This document shows, one piece after another, positions 53,593-62,757 of a DNA stretch of 64,000 nucleotides (positions are counted from its first letter, which is position 1; every line of letters starts with the position of its first letter). Origin of the DNA: Clostridioides difficile_A (GTDB lineage Bacteria > Bacillota > Clostridia > Peptostreptococcales > Peptostreptococcaceae); contig OX246690.1 in NCBI GenBank assembly GCA_945909635.1, positions 1,736,001 through 1,800,000 of the forward strand. The letters run 5' to 3'. The notes under the pieces were generated by a model, which ran no database searches, had not been told where the DNA came from, and saw only the letters and a list, made by a program, of their open reading frames with translations. Position numbers and translations under genes: made by a program.

Positions 53593-53769
53593 TTAATTAT
53601 ATCGACTCACTAATAATAAAACTTGATGTAAGCATGTTTCAACTACAGTTTCTCCATATTCTGATATAAAATCATCTAATTGTGTATCTAAAAAATTACA
53701 ATAATCATATGAACTACTTATATAAGCAGTTAATATATGTGTACATTTGTCTATTTCTCCAATAAACAT
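53593..53769 (-). CDS. Small hypothetical protein (intact paralogue)
   Basis: 58 residues from the ATG at 53769, chosen because GGGG lies 9 bases upstream and because the decayed copy at 49087 preserves the same start. Acidic and Cys-containing (CTHILTAYISSSYDYCNFLDTQLDDF, VETCLHQVLLLV); no membrane segment. No family recognised. It has its own terminator at 53463 and an upstream region shared with the 49-kb locus. Confidence 0.55.
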   Translation of the reverse strand: MFIGEIDKCTHILTAYISSSYDYCNFLDTQLDDFISEYGETVVETCLHQVLLLVSRYN

Positions 53770-53895
53770 ATTATTCATCCCCCTAAAAAATTTAGTAAAA
53801 TCAAAAATTGTATTTTAGTAACAAAATAACAAAACTTATAAAATTTTTTAGTACTAGTTCCTATAACTCTATAAAACCAAATCTTCCTAGTTTTA

Positions 53896-53970
53896 CCAAT
53901 TTAGTTTTATTCTACAAATATATAATACTAGAAGATGCTTTATTATTCAACATGCTTGTTTGAAAATGAA
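53896..53970. repeat. Upstream repeat shared with the 49.3-kb locus (copy 2)
   Basis: Begins with the same 22 bases as 49324 and continues with similar blocks (TATAATACTAGA, ATTATTCAACA). The stretch 53971-54215 has only A/T-rich sequence and a 12-bp inverted repeat (ATTTGAAATTAA, 54058-54086). Confidence 0.7.
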
Positions 53971-54216
53971 AAATATTATGAAATTATACTTATTGCTTTT
54001 AAAAGAAAAACTAATGATAAATAAGTCTATATTCAATTATTTATATTAAAAATTGTGATTTGAAATTAACTAGTTTAATTTCAAATGGGTAAATATAAAA
54101 AGTAGCTGGATAAAATTTTTAAAACAAAAGAGCAAAATAGAAAATTTATTTTACTATTGGTAAAAATTTTTAAGGCATATATAATAAAAAAATATATAAA
54201 GTCTTTATAAACAACA

Positions 54217-54260
54217 AAAGATATAGAGAATTGTGCATAACAATTCTTTATATCTTTTTA
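54217..54260. terminator. Terminator downstream of the zinc-ribbon gene
   Basis: AAAAGATATA(G)AGAATTGT and its complement form a hairpin of about 18 bp with a T-tract on one side and an A-run on the other. Confidence 0.8.
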
Positions 54261-54356
54261 ATATATTTAAAAATTTTATAACTTAATAAGAAATTTAGAA
54301 ATACACATAGAGTAAATTTTATTAATTAATATTAAATAAACTGGATAAAAGAATAA

Positions 54357-54605
54357 CTATTTAATAATCTTTCCACAATAAGGACAGTAAGAGCCACTCT
54401 TTAAAAGTTCCATCCTTAAATCTAGACAATGATTACAGTTTGGACAACGGTAAAATTGCCACTCAATAAAAATACCAAAAAGAATAAAAATAATTGAAAA
54501 CATATAATTTCCAATAAAAATAATAAAGGCAGCTGCAATGATAAACATGCTGATGGATGCTAAAAAGCTTATTTTCAACTTTGTATAAATATCTATATTT
54601 CTCAT
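54357..54605 (-). CDS. Small membrane protein with C-terminal zinc ribbon
   Basis: 82 residues: two hydrophobic helices (residues 12-28 and 30-47) followed by CPNCNHCLD and CPYCGKIIK, giving two CxxC knuckles as in zinc ribbons facing the cytoplasm. Similar small proteins occur widely in clostridia without assigned function. GGTGATTAT precedes the ATG. Monocistronic. Confidence 0.75.
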   Translation of the reverse strand: MRNIDIYTKLKISFLASISMFIIAAAFIIFIGNYMFSIIFILFGIFIEWQFYRCPNCNHCLDLRMELLKSGSYCPYCGKIIK

Positions 54606-54865
54606 ATAATCACCAACTTATTTTAAATTTAATCTTACTAATAAAAGTATAGCAAGTCTCTTACAAAAAAGAGAATCTAAAAGATTACAATAAAAAATAA
54701 ACATATTACAAGCTATTTTATAAAATAGTAAATTTAAAAGCCTACTTTTGATGAGTTTCAATAAATCAAATAATTTAAGCTTTATTTAAGGTTAAGACTA
54801 TATTGATATAAGATTCAAGTTTTAATATATATGTGTAATCAAAATAATTTAGGAGGATTAGTACA

Positions 54866-55888
54866 TTGGTAAATTGGGAAATGAAAAAACTGATTAAATC
54901 TAAAAATATGTTTATATCTTTAGGGATATTAATGTTAATACTATCAATCAATATCTTTGTTAAACCTGTTTTAGAGACGGAAAATTATTATATAGATAAA
55001 GAAAGAGGGCGTATAGAAGATACAAGAAGTAGTGATGATATAGGTAATTATAAATTTCAAAATAAGATTAATATTTTAAATCAACTTTCAAATCAAAAAG
55101 ATACAGATGTATTTTCTAAAAAAATTAAGTCAATGTCAAATATCAAACTTTATAATTTAAGTGTGAATCAGTATAAAGATGTTAGTTTTTGGAAGGTGTT
55201 TAATTATAGAGCTACAAATACACTTATAAATGTAGGGATGTTAATTACTATCGCTATAATTATCTCAAATATTTATATAGACGAAGTGGTTTCTTCAGTA
55301 AGAGATATCATACTATCATCAAAAGAGAAGAAAAAAGCATTAAAGTCAAAAATAGTTGTTGCTTTATTAGTTCCACTAATAATTTATTCTGTTTATTTGA
55401 TTGGAATATTCATCATAACTTGTATGCAACAAGGTATGCCAACTAATGGAGATTTAGAAGCTTTCAGAATAGTAGATAACATAGCTACTTTGAAATCAAA
55501 TTTAAGCATAATAAATTATGTGATATCAAATATAGGTATTGAGTTTTTAATGTTTGAAGGATGGGCTATGATAGCCATATTAGGTTCATTTATAAGTAAA
55601 TCTTCAATAACATCAATAAGTTTTTTTATATTTATCATAGCTATAACTAAGATAATGTCAGTAATTCATGTATTACCTAAACAATTACTTTTAGTTATTT
55701 CTACTGTAAATTATTATGATTTGATATTTGGATTTAATAAAATAATAGGAAATTATCTAGGAGAGATTATGATATTTAAAATGCATATAGATATTGTTAA
55801 TCTATCAATAGGGTCTTTGATAGCAATATTCGTAGGTGCTATGTCATTATGTTTCTTAGTAATAAAGTCAGATTATATAAGTAAATAA
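54866..55888 (+). CDS. ABC-2 type transporter permease
   Basis: 340 residues from a TTG start at 54866 with AGGAGG 8 bases upstream. Helix at residues 16-34, a long extracytoplasmic region of about 80 residues, then five helices from about 115 onwards: the layout of an ABC-2 permease with a large first loop. First gene of a likely six-gene operon (permease, ATPase, permease, response regulator, kinase, TraX-like). Such loci often export or resist membrane-active peptides; the substrate is unknown. Confidence 0.82.
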   Translation: MVNWEMKKLIKSKNMFISLGILMLILSINIFVKPVLETENYYIDKERGRIEDTRSSDDIGNYKFQNKINILNQLSNQKDTDVFSKKIKSMSNIKLYNLSVNQYKDVSFWKVFNYRATNTLINVGMLITIAIIISNIYIDEVVSSVRDIILSSKEKKKALKSKIVVALLVPLIIYSVYLIGIFIITCMQQGMPTNGDLEAFRIVDNIATLKSNLSIINYVISNIGIEFLMFEGWAMIAILGSFISKSSITSISFFIFIIAITKIMSVIHVLPKQLLLVISTVNYYDLIFGFNKIIGNYLGEIMIFKMHIDIVNLSIGSLIAIFVGAMSLCFLVIKSDYISK

Positions 55889-55900
55889 AGGAGAGTTAAG

Positions 55901-56788
55901 ATGAATAAGTTAGAAATAAAAAATCTTTCAAAGATATATGGTAAAAAAGTAGTAAATGATAATATTACAATAACGCTAGAAAATGGAGTTTATGGTCTTT
56001 TAGGACCCAATGGAGCAGGAAAATCTACTTTAATGAAACAAATAACAACATTGATAAAACCTAACAATGGCCAAATTCTCTATAATGGTAAGGATATATT
56101 TAAGATGGATGATGATTATAGAAACATTTTAGGATACTTGCCACAAGAATTTGGAATTTATAAAAACTTTACAGCAAAACAATTTTTACAGTATATAGGG
56201 GCATTAAAAGGTTTAAAGGGAAAAGATTTAGATAGTAATATAGATGAATTATTGGAATTAGTAGGACTTTATGATGTAAGAAATAAGGCTATAGGAAAAT
56301 TTTCTGGTGGTATGAAGAGAAGAGTTGGCATAGCACAAGTTTTATTAAATAATCCGAAAATAATAGTCCTTGATGAGCCAACAGCTGGTCTTGACCCACA
56401 AGAAAGAGCTAGATTTAGAAACTTAATAGCTAAAATATCTAGAGATAAGATAATAATTCTTTCTACTCATATAATTTCAGACATAGAATCAGTTGCAAAA
56501 GAAACAATAATGATTAAAAATGGTAAACTTCTAGTGAAAGGAACACACAAAGAAATATTAAGTCACATGGAAAATAAAGTATATCATATTCAAGTTGAAA
56601 ATGAGTGTGAAATTGATAAAATTCAATCTAAGTATAAGGTTATAAGTATTCAAAGTGATGTTAATTCAATAGTACTTAGAATAGTTTCAGATGATATTCC
56701 AACTGAAACTAATACACAAGCAGTTCAAGCAAAATTTGAAGATGTATATATGTTTTACTTTGATTTAGAAGATGCAAAGGAGGTATAG
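55901..56788 (+). CDS. ABC transporter ATPase
   Basis: 295 residues: Walker A GPNGAGKST near residue 35, signature FSGGMKRRVG near 132, Walker B IIVLDEPTAGLDP near 152, switch His in STHIISD near 189, and a C-terminal extension of about 75 residues as in CcmA/BcrA-type exporters. Good GGAG at the ATG, 12 bases after the permease stop. It pairs with both flanking permeases. Confidence 0.95.
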   Translation: MNKLEIKNLSKIYGKKVVNDNITITLENGVYGLLGPNGAGKSTLMKQITTLIKPNNGQILYNGKDIFKMDDDYRNILGYLPQEFGIYKNFTAKQFLQYIGALKGLKGKDLDSNIDELLELVGLYDVRNKAIGKFSGGMKRRVGIAQVLLNNPKIIVLDEPTAGLDPQERARFRNLIAKISRDKIIILSTHIISDIESVAKETIMIKNGKLLVKGTHKEILSHMENKVYHIQVENECEIDKIQSKYKVISIQSDVNSIVLRIVSDDIPTETNTQAVQAKFEDVYMFYFDLEDAKEV

Positions 56789-56793
56789 TATAA

Positions 56794-57567
56794 ATGATGT
56801 ATTTAGTTAAATCTGAAATGATAAAAATATTAAAATCAAAAAGTATTTGGATAGTTTGGTTGTTTCTGCTATTTTTTGGTTTTGTTCTGATTAGAAAATT
56901 TGATGTTTTAGATACGTACTCAGATATATTTTACAAGATAGAAGGTTCTATACCTTTAATAGGTTTAGTAATGTTTATAATAACTTCTGGAAATTATACA
57001 AAAGAATATGATTCTAATATGACTGGTTTAATAAATACAACTAAAAATGGGAAAAAATCAGTAGTATTATCAAAACTAGTAGCTAATGGTTTAATTTTGT
57101 CTATAATTAATATTTCTTTTATACTATTAGTAGGAATTAGAGGATTTAGTTTTTTTGACTTTAAATATTTGGATGAACCAATTAAAAACTTATGGTATTT
57201 TGGAAATAGTAATTTAAATCTTACAGTAATCCAAATGTATCTTATTGTTATAGTAACAACTATTTTGGCTTCTTTTATATTTGCACAAATAGGTTTAACA
57301 CTTTCATCTATATTTAAATCCTCTATAATACCATTTATACTAGGTGGCTTGATAATGGCAATACCATATTTTAGCGTAGGTTTTATTCCAGATAAAGCCA
57401 TAAAATTTATGTCAATAACTCCAAACTGGATTATGATGAGTCAACAAATTGTTAGATACAATGTACCAAATACATTGATAGGTTTATCAATAGTAATCTC
57501 AATTACATTAATGATAATATTAACCCAAATAACATATAAAAATTTTACATCAAGTGAAAGATTTTAA
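56794..57567 (+). CDS. ABC-2 type transporter permease (second)
   Basis: 257 residues with six hydrophobic segments and a short cytoplasmic N-terminus (LVKSEMIKILKSKSIW), typical of the smaller BcrB/EcsB-like permeases. Its AGGAGG lies at the end of the ATPase gene. It presumably forms the membrane domain together with the first permease. After it comes a gap of 111 bases with a GGAGG before the response regulator. Confidence 0.85.
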   Translation: MMYLVKSEMIKILKSKSIWIVWLFLLFFGFVLIRKFDVLDTYSDIFYKIEGSIPLIGLVMFIITSGNYTKEYDSNMTGLINTTKNGKKSVVLSKLVANGLILSIINISFILLVGIRGFSFFDFKYLDEPIKNLWYFGNSNLNLTVIQMYLIVIVTTILASFIFAQIGLTLSSIFKSSIIPFILGGLIMAIPYFSVGFIPDKAIKFMSITPNWIMMSQQIVRYNVPNTLIGLSIVISITLMIILTQITYKNFTSSERF

Positions 57568-57678
57568 CCAAAAATAATAGTAACTTTATTTATGTATTAA
57601 CCTATTTTAAAACAATATAAATAAATTTTTAAGAAAATGTATGCTAATATATAGGTAAATTATAATAGGAGGTTATTT

Positions 57679-58404
57679 ATGGAAAATAGTATTTTAATAA
57701 TAGATGATGAGGTAGAAATATTAAAACTTTTAGAAACTGTATTAAAGAAAGAAGGCTTTAATAACGTATATACTGCAAAAACTAGAAGAGAAGGATTAGA
57801 AATATTTAAAAATATTAACCCTGATTTAATTATACTAGATATTATGTTACCTGATGGAGAAGGTTATGATATTTGTAAAGAAATAAGAAAAAACTCTAAT
57901 TCTCCAATAATATTTTTGTCAGCTAAAACAGAAGAATTAGACAAATTACTTGGACTTGCAATTGGAGGAGATGATTATGTTACAAAACCATTTAGTCCTA
58001 AGGAAGTAGCTTTTAGGGTCAAAGCTCACTTAAGAAGATTAAGTTATTTTAATGAGAGCCAAAATGGAAGCGTGGATTTAGACAATGATAAAGAAAAAAT
58101 TATATCATTTGGACCATATAAATTAAATGAAAGTAGAGCAGAACTTATAAAAGATGGGCAGTCCATAGGATTATCCGCAAAAGAATTAAAAATATTATCT
58201 TTATTTGCACACAATCAAAATCAGATTATAAGTAAAGAGAGATTATGGGATAAGGTGTGGGGAGAAGATTATGTGGGTTTTGATAATACTATAATGGTTC
58301 ATATAAGAAAGATTAGAGAAAAATTGGAGGATAATCCCTCAAAACCAGAATATATTTTGACAATAAAAGGTCTTGGATATAAATTAGCAGTAAAGGAAGA
58401 TTAG
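57679..58404 (+). CDS. OmpR/PhoB-family response regulator
   Basis: 241 residues: receiver domain with phospho-acceptor D54 (LIILDIMLP), conserved Lys in VTKPFSP near 105, and a winged-helix DNA-binding domain at about 140-238 (AKELKILSLFAHNQNQIISKERLWDKVWG, VHIRKIREKLE). AGGAGG precedes the ATG. Three bases separate it from the kinase gene, so they are a cognate pair, likely controlling the upstream ABC transporter genes. Confidence 0.95.
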   Translation: MENSILIIDDEVEILKLLETVLKKEGFNNVYTAKTRREGLEIFKNINPDLIILDIMLPDGEGYDICKEIRKNSNSPIIFLSAKTEELDKLLGLAIGGDDYVTKPFSPKEVAFRVKAHLRRLSYFNESQNGSVDLDNDKEKIISFGPYKLNESRAELIKDGQSIGLSAKELKILSLFAHNQNQIISKERLWDKVWGEDYVGFDNTIMVHIRKIREKLEDNPSKPEYILTIKGLGYKLAVKED

Positions 58405-58407
58405 AGT

Positions 58408-59811
58408 ATGAGATGGAAGATTACTAGAAACTTTATGCTCACAATCGTATTTGTAGTTATATCAGTAGTTATTATAAATATCATTTCTATACTGTATGTT
58501 GTTTCAACTAATAGTTTTTTTAAAGCTGTGGACTCTAAAAATAATCCTGAAGAATTTGCACGTTCTTTTGAAAAAGATTTATATGAAAAAAATGGAGTGC
58601 TTAGGCTATCAAAGATTGGAATTGATAAACTAGAAAAATCAAATTCTTGGTTACAAGTTTTAAATGATTCAGGTGAAGAAGTCTATGGAATGAACGTACC
58701 AAAGGATACTCCTAAAAAATATACGCCATTTCAGATGGTTAATAATTACAAGTATAGAGAAACAAATTACATTAATTTTATTTTAGAAAAAACTCTAAAC
58801 AAAAAACATTTAAATGTAATAGTTGGTATGCCTAGTAGAGATACATCAAGAATAATTTTAACTTATTCTAATGATAGTATTAAAGATACTTTAAATAAAA
58901 TCATTATTATAACACTTGTGATTGATGGAATGGTAGCATTGGGTGTTGGCTACTTATTTAGTAGAAAGCTTACAAAACCAATATCAAGTGTGTTATGGAG
59001 TGTTGAGACTATGGCTAATGGAAATTATAGTTTATACCTTAAAGATAGAGGTATATATGAAGAAGTGTTTGCAAATATCAATATGCTGGCTTATACTTTA
59101 AGAATAAATGAAGCAGAGAGAAAAGAAAATGAAAAATTGAGAGAAGAATGGCTAGCAAATATAACACATGATATAAAAACTCCTTTATCCTCTATACAAG
59201 GATATGCAGAAATAATCAATGACAAAGATTATGAGTTTGTAGAAGATGAATTACGAGAGTATACGGAAATTATATACAATAAATCTAAGTATATAAAAGA
59301 TTTGGTTGATGACCTAAATTTATCTACTCGACTAAAAAATAATAATATAGTTTTGAATAAGAAAAAAATAAATTTAGTTGGTTTGGTTAGAAATATAATA
59401 GTGGATATTTTAAATGATAATAGATATAAAAATAGGTATATTGAGTTTGAATGTTATGAAGAGTCAATAGAAGTACATGCAGACCCAATATTGTTAAGAA
59501 GAGCCATAACTAATCTTATATTTAATTCAATAGTTCATAATAGTGAGGATACTTTGATAGAGATAAAAATTATAAAAAAAGATAATATAGAAATTATAAT
59601 AAAAGATAGTGGAGTTGGGATAAGCGAAAATGATTTAAAACATATTTTTGAGAAATATTACAGAGGTACCAATACAGGCGAATTGCATAAAGGTTCAGGG
59701 CTTGGGATGGCTATTTCTAAAGAGATAATAGAGATTCATAAAGGAAATATCTATGTAAATAGTAAAATTGGAGTAGGGACAGAAATTATTATAGAAATAA
59801 ATCAAAATTAG
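58408..59811 (+). CDS. Sensor histidine kinase
   Basis: 467 residues: TM helix at 9-30, extracytoplasmic sensor about 31-167, TM helix at about 168-190, HAMP about 191-243, HisKA with H254 (NITHDIKTPLSS), HATPase_c with N-box (NLIFNSIVHNS), G1 (DSGVGIS) and G2 (GSGLGMAI) motifs. The sensor is larger than in BceS-type kinases, so it senses a ligand directly and not only through the transporter. Three bases follow the regulator stop. The downstream TraX-like gene begins 11 bases later. Confidence 0.94.
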   Translation: MRWKITRNFMLTIVFVVISVVIINIISILYVVSTNSFFKAVDSKNNPEEFARSFEKDLYEKNGVLRLSKIGIDKLEKSNSWLQVLNDSGEEVYGMNVPKDTPKKYTPFQMVNNYKYRETNYINFILEKTLNKKHLNVIVGMPSRDTSRIILTYSNDSIKDTLNKIIIITLVIDGMVALGVGYLFSRKLTKPISSVLWSVETMANGNYSLYLKDRGIYEEVFANINMLAYTLRINEAERKENEKLREEWLANITHDIKTPLSSIQGYAEIINDKDYEFVEDELREYTEIIYNKSKYIKDLVDDLNLSTRLKNNNIVLNKKKINLVGLVRNIIVDILNDNRYKNRYIEFECYEESIEVHADPILLRRAITNLIFNSIVHNSEDTLIEIKIIKKDNIEIIIKDSGVGISENDLKHIFEKYYRGTNTGELHKGSGLGMAISKEIIEIHKGNIYVNSKIGVGTEIIIEINQN

Positions 59812-59822
59812 GGGAGAATAAT

Positions 59823-60638
59823 ATGAATTTTTTTAAAAAAGGAATAAATGGGTTTACTATTAAGATGTTGGCATTAATATTTATGACATTTGACCATATA
59901 GCAGCATTTATGCCAGAAACAATGCAAATACCTATTTGGTTTCATTGGATAGGTAGAATATCAGCACCTTTATTTACGTTTATGGCAGTGGAAGGATTTT
60001 ATCACACTAGTAACAGGAAAAAGTACATAACTAGGTTGTATATTTGGTCTGTTATTATGGCAATAGGAAATCAAATAATTAATAGTGTATTTCCACATCC
60101 AGAAGGGGTAATAATTATAAACAATATTTTTTCAACAATGTTTTTGATAGCAATTTATTTACAAGCAATAGAATTTATAAAGAAATTTAGAAAAGAAAGA
60201 GAAGTAAAATATCTTATTATAGGGTTAACAATGATAATAGCCCCTATAATATTAGGAATATTTATAATAACTATACTTTTCAAATCATTTAATGAGTTTC
60301 TAGCTTTATTTATGACTTTAGTACCAGTACCATTTTTAGTAGAAGGTGGACCAATTCTTATTACACTTGGAATTATTTTTTATTTGTGTAGAGAGAAGAA
60401 ACTTAATTTAAGTATTTGCTATATTTTAATGTGTATCTTTGTATTTATAACAATGGCAAATGGAGATTTTAGTTTAAAAAATTCTACTTTACAAAATTAC
60501 CAATGGATGATGGTTGCCTCTTTACCTTTCATGTTGCTTTACAATAGAGAAAAAGGTAAGAGTATGAAATATTTGTTTTATTTATATTATCCAGTCCATA
60601 TATATGTGTTGTATATTTTAGGGGTATACTTAATATAA
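59823..60638 (+). CDS. TraX-like membrane protein
   Basis: 271 residues, about eight helices. TraX-family blocks: NGFTIKMLALIFMTFDHIAAF at the N-terminus, HWIGRISAPLFTFMAVEGFYHTSNRKKYITRL near residues 42-73, and KYLFYLYYPVHIYVLYILGVYL at the C-terminus. TraX of F-plasmids acetylates pilin; chromosomal relatives are thought to modify surface molecules. As the last gene of an ABC/two-component operon it may add a cell-surface modification in the same response. Confidence 0.88.
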   Translation: MNFFKKGINGFTIKMLALIFMTFDHIAAFMPETMQIPIWFHWIGRISAPLFTFMAVEGFYHTSNRKKYITRLYIWSVIMAIGNQIINSVFPHPEGVIIINNIFSTMFLIAIYLQAIEFIKKFRKEREVKYLIIGLTMIIAPIILGIFIITILFKSFNEFLALFMTLVPVPFLVEGGPILITLGIIFYLCREKKLNLSICYILMCIFVFITMANGDFSLKNSTLQNYQWMMVASLPFMLLYNREKGKSMKYLFYLYYPVHIYVLYILGVYLI

Positions 60639-60737
60639 TTTTAAAATATAAAATGTGTGCATTAAAACACTTCTGCTTAAAAATAACATTGGATATAAGT
60701 ATAATATTACTGGAACTTGAAACTTTTTAATAAAAAA

Positions 60738-60792
60738 CAATAAAACAGAGATTTGATATATACATTTAATAACTCTGTTTTATTATTTTTTG
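60738..60792 (+). terminator. Terminator of the ABC/two-component/TraX operon
   Basis: AATAAAACAGAG and CTCTGTTTTATT arms with a 22-base A/T loop, then a T-tract. Confidence 0.75.
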
Positions 60793-60858
60793 TAATATAT
60801 ATTTTTATTTATAGATTAGCATTTTCATTATTAATAAATTCCACTATATTTTCATTAT

Positions 60859-61479
60859 CTATTTTATAAAATTAGTCATAACTTTCTCTTCATACTGTGG
60901 TTCTTTAATTCCAGATTTCTTACCAGCTGAAATACATTTAAGAAGCCATGCCATGTTTTCGCCTAAAGTTCGCATGGTTTGTAAGCCTTCTTCATCCTTC
61001 ATAACATCTTCTGGTGTAAAACCATGTACCTGATTCCAATACTGTGATGATACAATAGGCATATTGCTAATTGAAAAATATTTGTTGAGTTGGTCAAATG
61101 TTGCAGTTGCACCACCACGTCTACAGGATACAATTGAAGCACCTAATTTTGTAGCCATGCGACTACCAGCTATGAAAAATAAACGGTCAAGAAATGAAGT
61201 TAATTGACCACTTGCACTAGAAAAATAAACAGGAGAACCAATAATGATACCATCAATATTATCAAGTTCCTCAACTAATTCATTAACCTTATCATCACAA
61301 ATACATTTTCCAGTTTCGAAACAAGATGAGCAAGCAATACATCCTGGGATTGCTTTTTTACCTAAATACAGTATTTCTGTTTCAATATCATGTTTATTTA
61401 ATACTTTAGTAACCTCAGTTAATGCTGTATAAGTACATCCATATTGGTTTGGGCTACCATTAATCAATAAAACTTTCAT
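60859..61479 (-). CDS. Iron-sulfur flavoprotein / NADPH-dependent FMN reductase family
   Basis: 206 residues, flavodoxin-like fold: LLINGSPNQYGCTYTAL binds FMN phosphate, IIIGSPVYFSSASGQLTSFLDRLF near residues 78-101. A compact cysteine motif CIACSSCFETGKCIC at about 47-61 matches the [4Fe-4S]-binding pattern of archaeal/clostridial iron-sulfur flavoproteins. Likely an electron carrier or reductase for O2/peroxide detoxification. GGAGG precedes the ATG; it is divergent from an HxlR regulator. Confidence 0.9.
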   Translation of the reverse strand: MKVLLINGSPNQYGCTYTALTEVTKVLNKHDIETEILYLGKKAIPGCIACSSCFETGKCICDDKVNELVEELDNIDGIIIGSPVYFSSASGQLTSFLDRLFFIAGSRMATKLGASIVSCRRGGATATFDQLNKYFSISNMPIVSSQYWNQVHGFTPEDVMKDEEGLQTMRTLGENMAWLLKCISAGKKSGIKEPQYEEKVMTNFIK

Positions 61480-61648
61480 TATAAATTTCCTCCAATAAAC
61501 GTTATTTAATAGATTTTCACCTATATATTACACTTCCTATTATCAAATTGACTTTCAATTATTCTTACACTATAATTTTATTATAAATTATCTTAAAAAC
61601 AAGTACGCACATTTTTGTTCAATACTAACCAAAAGGAGAGTGTAACAT

Positions 61649-61981
61649 ATGGGTATAGATTATATCTCAAATACAGATTTAAGTGAAACAGGATTTAGCT
61701 ATACACTTTCATTGATTAATGGCAAATATAAAATGATAATTCTTTATTGTCTTGTAGAATTTAAGGTTGTCAGATATAATGCATTAAAGCGTTATATAAA
61801 TACAATTTCCTATAAAACCTTGAGTTTATCATTGAAGGAATTGGAGACAGATAACTTGATTATTCGTACTGAATATCCTCAAATACCTCCTAAGGTAGAA
61901 TATAGTCTATCTGAAAGAGGAAAATCTTTGATTCCAATTCTAGATGCAATGTGTGAGTGGGGAGAGAAGAATAAACTTTAA
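61649..61981 (+). CDS. HxlR-family transcriptional regulator
   Basis: 110 residues, one winged-helix domain: LINGKYKMIILYCL (usually GKWK), VRYNALKRYINTISYKTLSLSLKELETDNLIIRTEYPQIPPKVEYSLSERGKSL. Many HxlR proteins sense electrophiles through an N-terminal Cys; that position has none here, only Cys in LYCLVEF and AMCEWGE. AAGGAGAG precedes the ATG. Probably controls the divergent flavoprotein gene. Confidence 0.92.
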   Translation: MGIDYISNTDLSETGFSYTLSLINGKYKMIILYCLVEFKVVRYNALKRYINTISYKTLSLSLKELETDNLIIRTEYPQIPPKVEYSLSERGKSLIPILDAMCEWGEKNKL

Positions 61982-62002
61982 TTTTATATTTGTATGTATT
62001 AT

Positions 62003-62050
62003 AAAAAGACTGTAAGTAAATATCTAAACAAATTTACTTACAGTCTTTAC
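62003..62050. terminator. Terminator between HxlR gene and pcp
   Basis: AAAGACTGTAAGTAAAT and its complement with a 10-base loop. The AGTAAAT/ATTTACT core is shared with the hairpin at 29867. Confidence 0.75.
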
Positions 62051-62095
62051 TTGAATAACTCTTATTTGAAATTTATAAAAATATTCAAAGAGTCA

Positions 62096-62737
62096 TTATG
62101 AAATTTCACCACCAATTTCCTCTATATCATTTTTATAGATAGTACAAGCTTCCACAGCTAATTCTAAGCCTTTCACTATTTCTTCTAGAGACATAAAAGG
62201 TGTATTCTTTTTATCTATTATCTGTGAAGTCATATATGGTATGTGTATAAAGCCACCTCTTATATTAGGATATTTTTTGTCTATCATGTAAAGAATTCCA
62301 TACATTACATGATTACAAACAAATGTACCTGCAGTGTTTGAAACACTTGCTGGAATTTTATTTTCATTCATATGCTTTACCATAGCTTTTACAGGTAATT
62401 TTGAAAAATATGCAGGTTGACCATCTTCTTTTATAACAGTATCTATGACTTGGTTACCTTCATTATCTTTTATTCTAAAGTCATCTACATTTATAGCTAT
62501 CCTCTCAGGAGTAATATCAAATCTACCTCCAGCTTGTCCAACTGATATTACTATATCTGGATTGTGCTGTTGGATAGCTTTATCTATAGCTTCAACAGAT
62601 TTTGTCATAACTGTTGGTATAGTTATTTTTATAATTTCTGCGCCATTTATATTATCATTAACCCTTTCAACTGCTTCTTGAGCTGGATTTATTGGTTCTC
62701 CACCAAATGGGTCGAATCCTGTTAATAAAATTTTCAT
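62096..62737 (-). CDS. pcp: Pyrrolidone-carboxylate peptidase
   Basis: 213 residues from the ATG at 62737, chosen because GGAGG lies just upstream; the longer frame to 62854 overlaps the preceding gene. C15 family: MKILLTGFDPFGGEPINPAQE, VGQAGGRFDITPERIAIN (contains the Glu), TAGTFVCNHVMYGIL (catalytic Cys) and GGFIHIPYM (catalytic His). It removes N-terminal pyroglutamate from peptides. Last gene of an operon with two membrane proteins. Confidence 0.95.
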   Translation of the reverse strand: MKILLTGFDPFGGEPINPAQEAVERVNDNINGAEIIKITIPTVMTKSVEAIDKAIQQHNPDIVISVGQAGGRFDITPERIAINVDDFRIKDNEGNQVIDTVIKEDGQPAYFSKLPVKAMVKHMNENKIPASVSNTAGTFVCNHVMYGILYMIDKKYPNIRGGFIHIPYMTSQIIDKKNTPFMSLEEIVKGLELAVEACTIYKNDIEEIGGEIS

Positions 62738-62757
62738 TATTTTACCTCCTAATTGTA

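Noticed and set aside
54058..54086. Terminator or miniature transposable element
   Set aside because: A 12-bp inverted repeat with a 5-base loop has no T-tract, flanking duplication or second copy seen in the window.
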